In this document: in pieces, positions 8,137-15,721 of the stretch
Numbering within the stretch: position 1 is the stretch's first letter
How the letters are laid out: each line of letters starts with the position of its first letter
Assembly: GCA_017452335.1 (NCBI GenBank)
Contig: JAFTMP010000238.1
Coordinates: forward strand, 1-17,676
From: Clostridia bacterium
GTDB taxonomy: Bacteria; Bacillota; Clostridia; Oscillospirales; CAG-272
DNA length: 17,676 nucleotides
Direction of reading: 5' to 3'
Notes under the pieces: generated by a model
Told to the model about the DNA's origin: nothing
The model's input: the letters and a program-made list of their open reading frames with translations, nothing else
The model's database searches: none
Program-made: the position numbers and the translations under genes

Positions 8137-8400
8137 CTATTCTTTAAAGACAAAAGAAGAGCACAAAAGGCAAACCTTCTCTTTTTCAACGGAAAGAATT
8201 CCGCCGCTACAATCAGCTTCCTTCACCGTAGAAGCATCAAGATAAACGCGGCATGGTGCACTCTTGAGCGCAGTAACCATCGGGATATGGTCAGCAAGGA
8301 CAGACAAAGAACCATCTATCGCACGCACCGATAATTGCACCGCATTTCCTTCGTATGCAACCCCCTGAGGGGTTACAATTTCAAGCAAAAAGTTCTTCAT
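8137..8400 (-). CDS. atpC: F-type ATP synthase epsilon subunit, beta-sandwich domain only
   Basis: An 87-residue protein with the N-terminal beta-sandwich of the epsilon subunit: FLLEIVTPQGVAYEG at the start and GSLSVLADHIPMVTALK at 30-46, the conserved core of the family. Epsilon joins gamma to the c-ring in the rotor. Usual bacterial epsilon is about 130-140 residues, with a C-terminal helical hairpin that inhibits ATP hydrolysis. Here the protein stops right after the sandwich, and the terminator begins 7 nt later, so there is no room for the missing part. It has four cysteines (50, 64, 77, 80), unusual for epsilon and of unknown meaning. An AAAGGA at 8408-8413 lies 7 nt before the ATG. 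It is the last gene of the atp operon. Confidence 0.93.
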   Translation of the reverse strand: MKNFLLEIVTPQGVAYEGNAVQLSVRAIDGSLSVLADHIPMVTALKSAPCRVYLDASTVKEADCSGGILSVEKEKVCLLCSSFVFKE

Positions 8401-8420
8401 CGCCTAATCCTTTCACATCG

Positions 8421-9815
8421 TTATAAGCTCTTAGCCTTTTCCACAGCTTCATCAATCGTTCCAACAAACAGGAATGCCGATTCGGGCAGATCGTCATGCT
8501 TGCCGTCTACAATCTCCGCAAAGCCTCTCACAGTTTCCTTCAGCGGCACATAACTTCCGGGAATACCGGTAAACTGCTCTGCAACCGTAAAGGATTGGGA
8601 CAGGAACCGCTGTACCTTTCTTGCACGGGCAACGGTGATCTTATCCTCTTCGGAAAGCTCGTCTATACCCATGATCGCAATGATATCCTGCAGTTCGTTA
8701 TACTTTTGCAGAATTCTCTGCACTTCCTTAGCAACTCTATAATGCTCTTCTCCCACTACGTCGGGGGTCAAAATACGGCTGGTAGAATCCAAGGGATCCA
8801 CAGCAGGATAAATACCCTGGGAAGAAATAGCTCTTGAAAGAACCGTCGTCGCATCAAGGTGTGCAAAGGTCGTGGCAGGAGCAGGGTCCGTCAAGTCATC
8901 CGCAGGCACATATACAGCCTGTACAGAGGTGATAGATCCCTTTCTGGTAGAAGTAATGCGCTCCTGCAAAGCACCCATTTCGGTAGCAAGAGTAGGCTGA
9001 TAGCCAACGGCAGAGGGCATTCTGCCAAGGAGTGCGGATACCTCAGAGCCTGCCTGGGTGAATCTGAAGATGTTATCAATAAACAACAGCACATCCTGAC
9101 CCTGGCGGTCTCTAAAGTATTCTGCCATAGTAAGCCCCGAAAGAGCAACTCTCATACGTGCTCCCGGAGGCTCGTTCATCTGACCATACACGAGGGCAGT
9201 TTTATTGATTACCCCCGATTCCTTCATTTCGTTGTACAGGTCATTTCCTTCTCTCGTACGTTCTCCTACTCCGGAGAATACAGAGATGCCGCCGTGCTGC
9301 TTGGCAATGTTGTTGATCAACTCCATGATCAACACGGTCTTACCAACACCGGCACCACCACACAGACCGATCTTACCACCCTTTGCATAGGGACAGATCA
9401 AATCAACGACCTTGATACCGGTTTCCAGGATCTCGGTATAGGTCTGCTGTTCTTCAAATGTGGGCGCAGGACGGTGAATGGGCCAGCGCTCCTCTGTATT
9501 GGGAGCAGGCTGCTCATCCACAGGCTCACCAAGTACATTAAAAATTCTGCCCAACGTCTCATTGCCTACGGGGACGGTAATGCCTTTGCCGGTATCTACA
9601 ACATCAGCACCTCTCGTCAAGCCGTCGGTAGAGGACATGGCAATGCACCGAACCACATTGTCACCGATATGCTGTGCCACCTCAACAGTCATTGTCTGAC
9701 CGCCGTTTTCAATTTCAAGCGCATTCAGCAGCTCAGGCAACTGTCCGTCTTCAAAACGGACGTCTACAACAGGTCCGATAACCTGCGTAATTTTTCCGAT
9801 TGCTTTTTTACTCAT
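8421..9815 (-). CDS. atpD: F-type ATP synthase beta subunit, catalytic
   Basis: A 464-residue catalytic subunit of the F1 head, which makes or hydrolyses ATP in the cytoplasm. The P-loop is GGAGVGKT (153-160), the catalytic-glutamate segment is GERTREGND (184-192), Walker B is VLLFIDN (242-248), and the intact DELSEED motif (385-391) contacts gamma. Length and order match the family throughout. It lies 31 nt after atpG and 20 nt before atpC. The Shine-Dalgarno sequence (GAAAGG at 9828-9833) is 12 nt upstream, rather far. Confidence 0.98.
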   Translation of the reverse strand: MSKKAIGKITQVIGPVVDVRFEDGQLPELLNALEIENGGQTMTVEVAQHIGDNVVRCIAMSSTDGLTRGADVVDTGKGITVPVGNETLGRIFNVLGEPVDEQPAPNTEERWPIHRPAPTFEEQQTYTEILETGIKVVDLICPYAKGGKIGLCGGAGVGKTVLIMELINNIAKQHGGISVFSGVGERTREGNDLYNEMKESGVINKTALVYGQMNEPPGARMRVALSGLTMAEYFRDRQGQDVLLFIDNIFRFTQAGSEVSALLGRMPSAVGYQPTLATEMGALQERITSTRKGSITSVQAVYVPADDLTDPAPATTFAHLDATTVLSRAISSQGIYPAVDPLDSTSRILTPDVVGEEHYRVAKEVQRILQKYNELQDIIAIMGIDELSEEDKITVARARKVQRFLSQSFTVAEQFTGIPGSYVPLKETVRGFAEIVDGKHDDLPESAFLFVGTIDEAVEKAKSL

Positions 9816-9846
9816 TGTTGCGCAATGCCTTTCTTAAGAATTGGTC

Positions 9847-10686
9847 TTATTGTTCGGAGCCCGCTACGATCTCGGTGATCTCCTGGGTGATTGCACCCTG
9901 TCTTGCACGGTTATACTGCAGACTGAGCTTTTCAATCATCTCGTCTGCATTCTTTGTAGCACTATCCATAGCATTTCTGCGCGCTGCCTGCTCACAAGCA
10001 ATACTCTCACAAGCTGCGCTGTAAAGCATTCCCGACAAATACTCGGGAATCACCGCACCAAGTACGGCACTTGCAGAGGGTTCATAGAGAGTGAACGACT
10101 GTTCACCTTTCGTGTTTTCAGGTTTTTCCAGAGGTAAAACTTGGATTTCAGCAGGTATTTGGGAGAGCATATTCACAAAATTCGTAAATACAATCACAAC
10201 TCTGTCATACTTACCCTGTACATACGATGCTGCAATATTCTTGCCAATTCGTGCACAATCTTCTTTGGTAAGATCATCCACAGGACAAAGTCCCCCATCC
10301 AATGCATACCCTTTTTTGCTAAAGTATTCATAGCTCTTCTTGCCGATCGGCAGGATCGTCACATTCTGATCTCCCTCGATAGAACGTGCCAGGTTAAATA
10401 CATTGTTGTTGTACCCACCTGCTAATCCTCTATCACCCGCAATTACGATCATGTAGGTGTTACCGCAGTTCTTAGGGCAATAGTAAACCGACTCCTCATT
10501 ATACCCGCTTTCGGAGATCCCAGCAAAAACCTCTTGCATGGTTTTGAAATAGGCACGGCCTCTCTCCATACGCTCGCTTGCTCTGCGAAGCTTCGAGGAT
10601 GCGACCAACTGCATAGCACGGGTAATATGCTCGGTAGATTGTACGCTCTTTATTCGAATTTTCAGCGCTTTAGCGGAAGTTCCCAT
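9847..10686 (-). CDS. atpG: F-type ATP synthase gamma subunit
   Basis: A 279-residue rotor shaft subunit that couples rotation of the c-ring to catalysis in alpha3beta3. The conserved N-terminal helix has ALKIRIKSVQSTEHITRAMQ, and the C-terminal helix has RNAMDSATKNADEMIEKLSL and ARQGAITQEITEIV, the family hallmark. The middle Rossmann-like part includes YMIVIAGDRGLAGGYNNNVF. The length is normal. The ATG follows AAAAGGA at 10695-10701. It sits between atpA and atpD, as usual. Confidence 0.97.
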   Translation of the reverse strand: MGTSAKALKIRIKSVQSTEHITRAMQLVASSKLRRASERMERGRAYFKTMQEVFAGISESGYNEESVYYCPKNCGNTYMIVIAGDRGLAGGYNNNVFNLARSIEGDQNVTILPIGKKSYEYFSKKGYALDGGLCPVDDLTKEDCARIGKNIAASYVQGKYDRVVIVFTNFVNMLSQIPAEIQVLPLEKPENTKGEQSFTLYEPSASAVLGAVIPEYLSGMLYSAACESIACEQAARRNAMDSATKNADEMIEKLSLQYNRARQGAITQEITEIVAGSEQ

Positions 10687-10732
10687 ACCTTTTTCGTCCT
10701 TTTAAAAATATATACACTAAACGACTTTTGAA

Positions 10733-12241
10733 TCAAGAAATAAACTCTTTCCCAAAAGACTCAAGAAGCGCCTTCAATTCTGCAGTCGTCTCATCATCCA
10801 ACTTGCCGGTGGTGCGGATAGTCTGAAGCAAACCCAGTCCCTTAACATCGAGATAGTCGTAAAGCTCCTTTTCGTAACGGGAAACTTGATCAATACGTAC
10901 TTGATCCAAATATCCGTTGATTACCGCATAAATAATCACAGCCTGCTTTTCCATGCTGACAGGAGTATTCTTATCCTGCTTGAGAATCTGCACAATTCGT
11001 TCACCCTTAGCAAGTCTCGCCTTGGTATCCGCATCAAGGTCAGAACCAAACTGTGCAAAAGACTGCAGTTCTCTAAACTGAGAATACACCAGCTTCAGTG
11101 TACCTGCAACCTTCTTCATCGCCTTCGTCTGCGCGTTACCGCCAACTCTTGAAACAGAGATACCGGGGTTTACCGCAGGCATAACACCTGCATGGAACAG
11201 TTCTGTTTCCAAGAAGATCTGACCATCTGTAATGGAAATGACATTGGTAGGAATATAAGCAGATACGTCGCCCGCCTGCGTCTCAATAATGGGAAGGGCA
11301 GTAATGCTTCCTCCGCCGTATTCGGGTGCCAGACGAGCCGCTCTTTCAAGAAGTCTTGAATGCAGATAGAATACGTCGCCGGGATATGCTTCGCGCCCCG
11401 GAGGACGGCGAATGAGCAACGACAGGGCTCTGTATGCCACAGCATGCTTGGAAAGATCGTCATAAACGATCAGCACATCCTTGCCTTGCGCCATAAAATA
11501 CTCAGCCATTGCACAGCCCGCATAGGGTGCAATATACTGCAAGGGAGCCAATTCAGATGCAGACGCAGAAACCACAACGGTATACCCCATCGCACCGCTT
11601 TGAGTCAGCGTTTCGCAAAGCTGGGTCACTGTAGAATTCTTCTGACCGATCGCTACGTAAATACAAATAACGTCCTGCCCCTTTTGATTGATAATGGTGT
11701 CGATAGCAATGGTTGTTTTACCGGTCTGACGGTCACCAATAATCAACTCTCTCTGACCTCTGCCAATGGGGATCATGCTGTCGATAGCCTTGATACCCGT
11801 CTGCAAAGGGACAGAAACGCTCTTTCTCTTAATAATTCCGGGAGCGGGAGACTCGATGGGTCTTGTTCCTGTATATGCAATGGGACCCTTGCCGTCAATG
11901 GGCATACCCAACGCATTTACAACACGGCCAAGCAACGCTTCGCCAACGGGAACCGACACAACATTACCCGTTCTTTTTACAATAGTGCCTTCGCGAATAT
12001 CTGCACTGTTGTCCAACAACACAATAGAAACCAAGTGTTCTTCCAGATTGAGCGCCATGCCGTATCCGCCGCCCTCAAATTCCAAAAGCTCGTGTGCCAT
12101 ACAGTTCTCAAGTCCCTGCGCCTTGGCAATTCCGTCTCCAACGAGAATCACGCTTCCCGTTTCACTGCACTCGGTCTTTTGCTGATAGTCGCGTATCTGA
12201 TTTTTTATGATACTGCTGATTTCTTCTGCACGGAGATTCAT
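10733..12241 (-). CDS. atpA: F-type ATP synthase alpha subunit
   Basis: A 502-residue non-catalytic nucleotide-binding subunit of the F1 head. It has the P-loop GDRQTGKT (169-176) preceded by GIKAIDSMIPIGRGQRELII, the segment PPGREAYPGDVFYLHSRLLE, and NPGISVSRVGGNAQ, which includes the conserved arginine that reaches into the beta active site. The length is standard. It lies 44 nt after atpH and 46 nt before atpG. AAGGA at 12250-12254 serves as ribosome binding site. Confidence 0.98.
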   Translation of the reverse strand: MNLRAEEISSIIKNQIRDYQQKTECSETGSVILVGDGIAKAQGLENCMAHELLEFEGGGYGMALNLEEHLVSIVLLDNSADIREGTIVKRTGNVVSVPVGEALLGRVVNALGMPIDGKGPIAYTGTRPIESPAPGIIKRKSVSVPLQTGIKAIDSMIPIGRGQRELIIGDRQTGKTTIAIDTIINQKGQDVICIYVAIGQKNSTVTQLCETLTQSGAMGYTVVVSASASELAPLQYIAPYAGCAMAEYFMAQGKDVLIVYDDLSKHAVAYRALSLLIRRPPGREAYPGDVFYLHSRLLERAARLAPEYGGGSITALPIIETQAGDVSAYIPTNVISITDGQIFLETELFHAGVMPAVNPGISVSRVGGNAQTKAMKKVAGTLKLVYSQFRELQSFAQFGSDLDADTKARLAKGERIVQILKQDKNTPVSMEKQAVIIYAVINGYLDQVRIDQVSRYEKELYDYLDVKGLGLLQTIRTTGKLDDETTAELKALLESFGKEFIS

Positions 12242-12285
12242 TTAACCGATCCTTATCCCCACTCTTGGGAACAAGCGCTCCTTCC

Positions 12286-12837
12286 TCAAGTATTTTCGCC
12301 GGTCACGGCAGTTTGTAAAAGACGTCTGATCTCTTCAAACTTGCTCTTTGCGCTGTTTTCAAACAGTTTCCCGTCTGCCTCCACGCGCAAACCGGCTATC
12401 AAATCCGGATCCACCACGCACTGCATCTCAGCACGCTTCCCGGTCTTTCTTTCCACACTTGCCTGTACTCTGCTTTTCTGCTCTTCAGTAAGAGCAACAG
12501 CAGAAGTAACCTTCACGACAATAATGCCGCGGCTTTGTCTGTAGCACTCCTCAAAACGCTCAAAGCATGCGGGTATGGACGAAAAATATCCTCTATCTGC
12601 CATTAGGCAGACAAAATTGTAAAGATAGGGGTGAATGCGTCCGTCAAATGCTGTGCGGATCAATTCCGTTTTTTCCGCGCGTGTCACGCTATGGGAATCC
12701 ATTAAGCGCGCGTATCCGGGGTTTTCCTTAAAAATCGCCGCAAGTGCGCGAACCTGATCCAAAAGCTGTTCACTCAGCTTTTCTTCTTCGGCAAGCTCAA
12801 AAAGCCCGCCGCCGTATTCCATCGCCAGCTTGTCCAT
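12286..12837 (-). CDS. atpH: F-type ATP synthase delta subunit
   Basis: A 183-residue peripheral stalk protein that holds the F1 head to subunit b. The N-terminal helical bundle begins MDKLAMEYGGGLFELAEEEK, and the C-terminal domain has GIIVVKVTSAVALTEEQ and CVVDPDLIAGLRVEADGKLF, the family signature (IGGxxIxxGxxxxDxS-like region). The ATG at 12837 is preferred to the in-frame GTG at 12846 because AAAGGAG ends right at the GTG and is 9 nt from the ATG. Position between atpF and atpA is canonical. Confidence 0.95.
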   Translation of the reverse strand: MDKLAMEYGGGLFELAEEEKLSEQLLDQVRALAAIFKENPGYARLMDSHSVTRAEKTELIRTAFDGRIHPYLYNFVCLMADRGYFSSIPACFERFEECYRQSRGIIVVKVTSAVALTEEQKSRVQASVERKTGKRAEMQCVVDPDLIAGLRVEADGKLFENSAKSKFEEIRRLLQTAVTGENT

Positions 12838-12866
12838 CGGAAGCACTCCTTTCGTAGCAATAAAAC

Positions 12867-13406
12867 TCAGTTGCTTTCATCCAAATCGTTTACAAAACGG
12901 TTTACAAAATCTTTTTGATCTTCCTCTTTGATTTCTCTGTTCACGATTTTCTCTGCAATCTGAACAGAAATAGATGCGATCTCATTTTTGGCATCATTGA
13001 TTGCCTTTGTTTTTTCCTGAGCAATTTCGCGCTCAGCCTTATTCTTCAGTGCTGCCGCCTCGGCATTAGCATCGCTGATGATGTCCTCGCCTGCTTTTTT
13101 AGCCTGCTCGGTCGCTCTCTTCACGATGGCATCCGCTTCGATCTGTGCATTGGCACGACGTTCCTCGTAATACTTTTTATCCGCCTGTGCAGCATCCTTT
13201 GCATCGTTTGCCTCGCGGTAAACGGCATCCACCTGCTCCTTGCGCTGATCGAAGATCTTTTGTACGGGCTTGAATAAAAACTTCTTTACGAGAAGAAAAA
13301 GAATCAGTAAATTGCCAAGAGAAATGATAATCGTCCAAAAATCAATTCTGATTACAGGAAAATTCAGCAGGCTTACTGCATCTGACAACATAATTTGCTC
13401 GATCAT
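12867..13406 (-). CDS. atpF: F-type ATP synthase b subunit
   Basis: A 179-residue stator protein with one N-terminal membrane helix (about 22-45, FWTIIISLGNLLILFLLVKK) followed by a long charged, alanine-rich coiled coil to the C-terminus, the normal b layout. It dimerises to hold F1 against rotation. The ATG at 13406 is chosen over the adjacent TTG at 13409 because AAGGAGA (13414-13420) is 7 nt from the ATG. It lies between atpE and atpH. Confidence 0.96.
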   Translation of the reverse strand: MIEQIMLSDAVSLLNFPVIRIDFWTIIISLGNLLILFLLVKKFLFKPVQKIFDQRKEQVDAVYREANDAKDAAQADKKYYEERRANAQIEADAIVKRATEQAKKAGEDIISDANAEAAALKNKAEREIAQEKTKAINDAKNEIASISVQIAEKIVNREIKEEDQKDFVNRFVNDLDESN

Positions 13407-13456
13407 CAACTGTTCTCCTTCTTAAAATATAGAAACAAAAGAGCTTTCTTTTTGCC

Positions 13457-13753
13457 TCACTTCAAGAAGATCAGAAGAAGAGCAATAACCAGAGCATAAA
13501 TACCGGTGGTCTCTGCAAGAGCACAACCAAGAATCAGAGTGGATCTGACAGCACCTACGCTCTCGGGCTGTCTGCCAACAGCTTCACAAGCCTTGGATGC
13601 AGCATAACCCTGGCTCAGTGCGGGACCAAGACCGGTAAGAGCAGCAATACCTGCGCCAAGACAAGCAGCTGCACCAATGAGACCCTCATCGGTAATACCG
13701 GAAAATGCACCGGCACTTGCAACATCGTTCAAAACAGAAAGTACGTTTAACAT
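13457..13753 (-). CDS. atpE: F-type ATP synthase c subunit, Na+-binding type
   Basis: A 98-residue rotor-ring subunit with two membrane helices (about 24-52 and 68-97) and the polar loop ARQP-like GRQPE at 60-64. The ion site is clear: Q48 in GPALSQGYA, L79, E81, T82 and Y86 in ALAETTGIY. In the Na+ ring of Ilyobacter tartaricus the equivalents are Q32, V63, E65, S66 and Y70, at a constant offset of 16 here. Q together with E-S/T and Tyr is the known Na+ signature, so the ring probably carries Na+. There is an extra N-terminal stretch of about 16 residues. A strong CTGGAGG lies 7 nt before the ATG, after a very AT-rich gap. Confidence 0.97.
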   Translation of the reverse strand: MLNVLSVLNDVASAGAFSGITDEGLIGAAACLGAGIAALTGLGPALSQGYAASKACEAVGRQPESVGAVRSTLILGCALAETTGIYALVIALLLIFLK

Positions 13754-13796
13754 AATTTTTCCTCCAGAAATAAATAATTATATTTAAATTTTAAAT
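13754..13796 (-). promoter_or_regulatory. AU-rich translation initiation region of atpE
   Basis: The 43-nt gap between atpB and atpE is almost pure A/T on the - strand, with a palindromic core of TTTAAATTTTAAATTT type at 13785-13799, and ends in CTGGAGGAAAAATT before the ATG. In E. coli a U-rich element before atpE raises its translation so that c is made in excess. A similar role here is inferred. Confidence 0.45.
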
Positions 13797-14831
13797 TTAA
13801 CCTTTCTTTGCGGCTTTTTCAGCCTTCTTTGAAGCTTTTCTTGCCGCTTTTTCTGCCTTTTTCACTTTGATCTCAGCAATAGCATCATTGCTGTCTTCAT
13901 AAGCAAGATAAATATTCATCATCGTCAGCGTGCAGAAGATGAAAGCCTGCAGGCATCCGCTGAAAATATCAAAGTAGATGGAAAGAATAGCAGGAATACC
14001 GATGCGTGCAAAGGCAAACTCGGAAAGAACACCGCCAAGCCCCAATACATTCCACACGAAATTCGACAGCGCAGTCAGTGAAGAAGAAAGAAGCGCGGAA
14101 ATAACAACACCCGAGAAAATATTACCGAAATGACGGAATGTCATGGAAATGGAACTCGAGAACTCACCCAGAATGTTGATGGGCAGCATCACAAATACAG
14201 GCTGCAACAGCCCCTTCACATAGTGAGGTATACCGGGACGAAGCTTTTGACGCATTGTAAGGATAAATACTACGATCGTCCAGCCAATGATGGTGTTTAC
14301 CTCCGCAGTAGGGGGATACCATCCAAGAAGACCCGAAAGATTGGAAAGCGCAGAAAGTGCCATCAAAGCGGCAATAAAGGGGGCAAATTGAGGCACAAAA
14401 GCCTCACACATGTTCCCTCTAATCATCTCTTGAACCTTTTCAACCAGGAACTCGGCAATGATCTGCCGCTTGCTTTCGGGTTTGAGCTTTAGGTCTCTTG
14501 TCAGCCAAAAACAGAAAAGCCCAAGCACCGCCACGATCAAAAAGGAATTGACCTGCGTATCGGTAAGACAAAACTCATAGATCGGTGAAATCATTGATTC
14601 GGGATCACTGAGCTCTCCGCTTGCCCCTCCGAATAAGGTTCGTAAATCCACCTTCAAGAGCACACGGGAACCGGAAATAGAAACAAAAGGCTGTTCGGCG
14701 TTTTCGTCAACAGGAACCGTTGCGCCCAGATTTGATGCAGAGAGAAAAATACCAAACGCGATAAGCGCGATCATCAACGCAGGAATGACTATATTATACC
14801 ATTTTGTGTACCATTTTTTCTTAGCTTCCAT
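13797..14831 (-). CDS. atpB: F-type ATP synthase a subunit, with extended N-terminal part and Lys/Ala-rich tail
   Basis: A 344-residue stator membrane subunit that forms the ion half-channels. The essential arginine is R233 in SISMTFRHFGNIFSG, and Q295 lies in CLQAFIFCTLTMMNIYLA, both at their expected places. Membrane segments are at about 14-31, 93-110, 147-170, 180-192, 210-224, 238-260 and 282-310. It is longer than the usual 230-270 residues. After the first segment, about 60 residues of extracytoplasmic sequence (32-90, with VSISGSRVLLKVDLRTLFGG) precede the core. The end, from about 318, is a basic Lys/Ala-rich tail. The start is 4 nt after the AtpI stop, and no strong ribosome binding site is close, so translational coupling is likely. 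Confidence 0.95.
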   Translation of the reverse strand: MEAKKKWYTKWYNIVIPALMIALIAFGIFLSASNLGATVPVDENAEQPFVSISGSRVLLKVDLRTLFGGASGELSDPESMISPIYEFCLTDTQVNSFLIVAVLGLFCFWLTRDLKLKPESKRQIIAEFLVEKVQEMIRGNMCEAFVPQFAPFIAALMALSALSNLSGLLGWYPPTAEVNTIIGWTIVVFILTMRQKLRPGIPHYVKGLLQPVFVMLPINILGEFSSSISMTFRHFGNIFSGVVISALLSSSLTALSNFVWNVLGLGGVLSEFAFARIGIPAILSIYFDIFSGCLQAFIFCTLTMMNIYLAYEDSNDAIAEIKVKKAEKAARKASKKAEKAAKKG

Positions 14832-14835
14832 AGTC

Positions 14836-15363
14836 TCACTCGTCTTCCTTATTTTCCGAATTTTCCGAAGAAGTCCGATCTTCCTCTTCGTTTTCCTCTA
14901 CGGGTGTATCTTGAACAGTACCCGCAGAGATCGGAGGCTCTTTCTTCATCGAGATCAAGTTTCCGACAAAAGCATAAACAGCAATAACCAGTTGCGTCAG
15001 CGCAAGTGCACCGAGCACAGCAACAATATGAAACACAGGCAACAGGCACCCCACTACAGCGAAGCCGATCAATACCAACTGACGCAGTAAATAAACGGAT
15101 TGCGCACGTGCCTTTCCTTCTTTGGCATCCTGTGCTGTTGCAGTAAGCAAAACAAGGGATACCGCCATGGCAAAAAAATTACCAACACCCAAGATCATGC
15201 CGTAAAGCGAACCAAAAAGAAACCGCGAAAGAGACCATTCAAAGATTCCTGTTGTGGAAAGCAAATAAAAAACAGGCTGAGCAATTACCACTGCAACAAA
15301 TGACATCGCAAGCACGACCAATGTCTGCTTTGCAACGGCTACATATCCGTTATCATTTTTCAT
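14836..15363 (-). CDS. atpI: AtpI-like ATP synthase assembly protein with acidic tail
   Basis: A 175-residue membrane protein with four hydrophobic segments (about 14-35, 46-75, 92-112 and 115-135), the layout of the ATP synthase I chain, which helps assemble the c-ring in other bacteria. From about 141 to the end the sequence is acidic and disordered-looking, rich in Glu, Asp and Ser. The gene overlaps the AtpZ-like gene by 11 nt and ends 4 nt before atpB. The ATG has a GGGGGAG ribosome binding site about 7 nt upstream. Identity rests on topology and position; sequence similarity among AtpI proteins is always weak. Confidence 0.78.
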   Translation of the reverse strand: MKNDNGYVAVAKQTLVVLAMSFVAVVIAQPVFYLLSTTGIFEWSLSRFLFGSLYGMILGVGNFFAMAVSLVLLTATAQDAKEGKARAQSVYLLRQLVLIGFAVVGCLLPVFHIVAVLGALALTQLVIAVYAFVGNLISMKKEPPISAGTVQDTPVEENEEEDRTSSENSENKEDE

Positions 15364-15616
15364 CTGAGTGCTCCCCCTTCTTTTCCTTTTCCCTCATGTC
15401 TTCCCTTTTGGCGATCGCCCAAAGCTGCTTCACTGCACCGGACAGACCCGTGGCAAGCCCCAAAAGGATCAGTACGACCATCAGCCAATCGGGCGTTGCA
15501 AAATAATGATCCAACAGCACTGAAAGAAACCAAAACGCGACGATCGGCGATACGACCGTAAAACCCAGTTGCCCAAACAGCAACCAAAATCGATACTCGG
15601 ATCTCTTATCGTTCAT
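15353..15616 (-). CDS. atpZ: AtpZ/AtpI-family small membrane protein, first gene of the atp operon
   Basis: An 87-residue protein with two membrane helices (about 12-37 and 43-66) and a charged, Lys/Glu-rich end. This is the layout of the small F0F1-ATPase-associated protein family (ATPase_gene1, often called AtpZ) found first in many Firmicutes atp operons; a role in Mg2+/Ca2+ transport or assembly has been proposed for it. The ATG at 15616 is chosen because the upstream in-frame ATGs at 15664 and 15655 lie within or beside the promoter boxes. GGGTGA just upstream is an acceptable ribosome binding site. Confidence 0.78.
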   Translation of the reverse strand: MNDKRSEYRFWLLFGQLGFTVVSPIVAFWFLSVLLDHYFATPDWLMVVLILLGLATGLSGAVKQLWAIAKREDMREKEKKGEHSDEK

Positions 15617-15645
15617 AAATGTCACCCAAAATTCAAATCGAGATG

Positions 15646-15674
15646 ATTGTATCATAAAATCCATTTTTTTGCAA
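15646..15674 (-). promoter_or_regulatory. Sigma-A promoter of the atp operon
   Basis: On the - strand, TTGCAA (15674-15669), a 17-nt spacer and TACAAT (15651-15646). Transcription should begin near 15639, about 23 nt before the AtpZ-like start. It lies right after the small gene at 15722-16090, which has no clear terminator, so some transcription may also arrive from there. Confidence 0.75.
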
Positions 15675-15721
15675 TACCCTTTTTCCTTTTTGTTGCATTA
15701 TTTCTCATGTTTTTTAACAAA

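Noticed and set aside
8859..9878. Open frame of 339 codons on the + strand
   Set aside because: It is antisense to atpD, whose P-loop and DELSEED motif are intact. Long antisense frames are common opposite strongly biased genes.
11360..12544. Open frame of 394 codons on the + strand
   Set aside because: It lies antisense to atpA and atpH, both of which have full conserved motifs; its translation resembles no family and it lacks a ribosome binding site.
15617..15664. Longer AtpZ-like protein starting at the ATG at 15664
   Set aside because: That ATG lies between the -35 and -10 boxes of the atp promoter and has no ribosome binding site.
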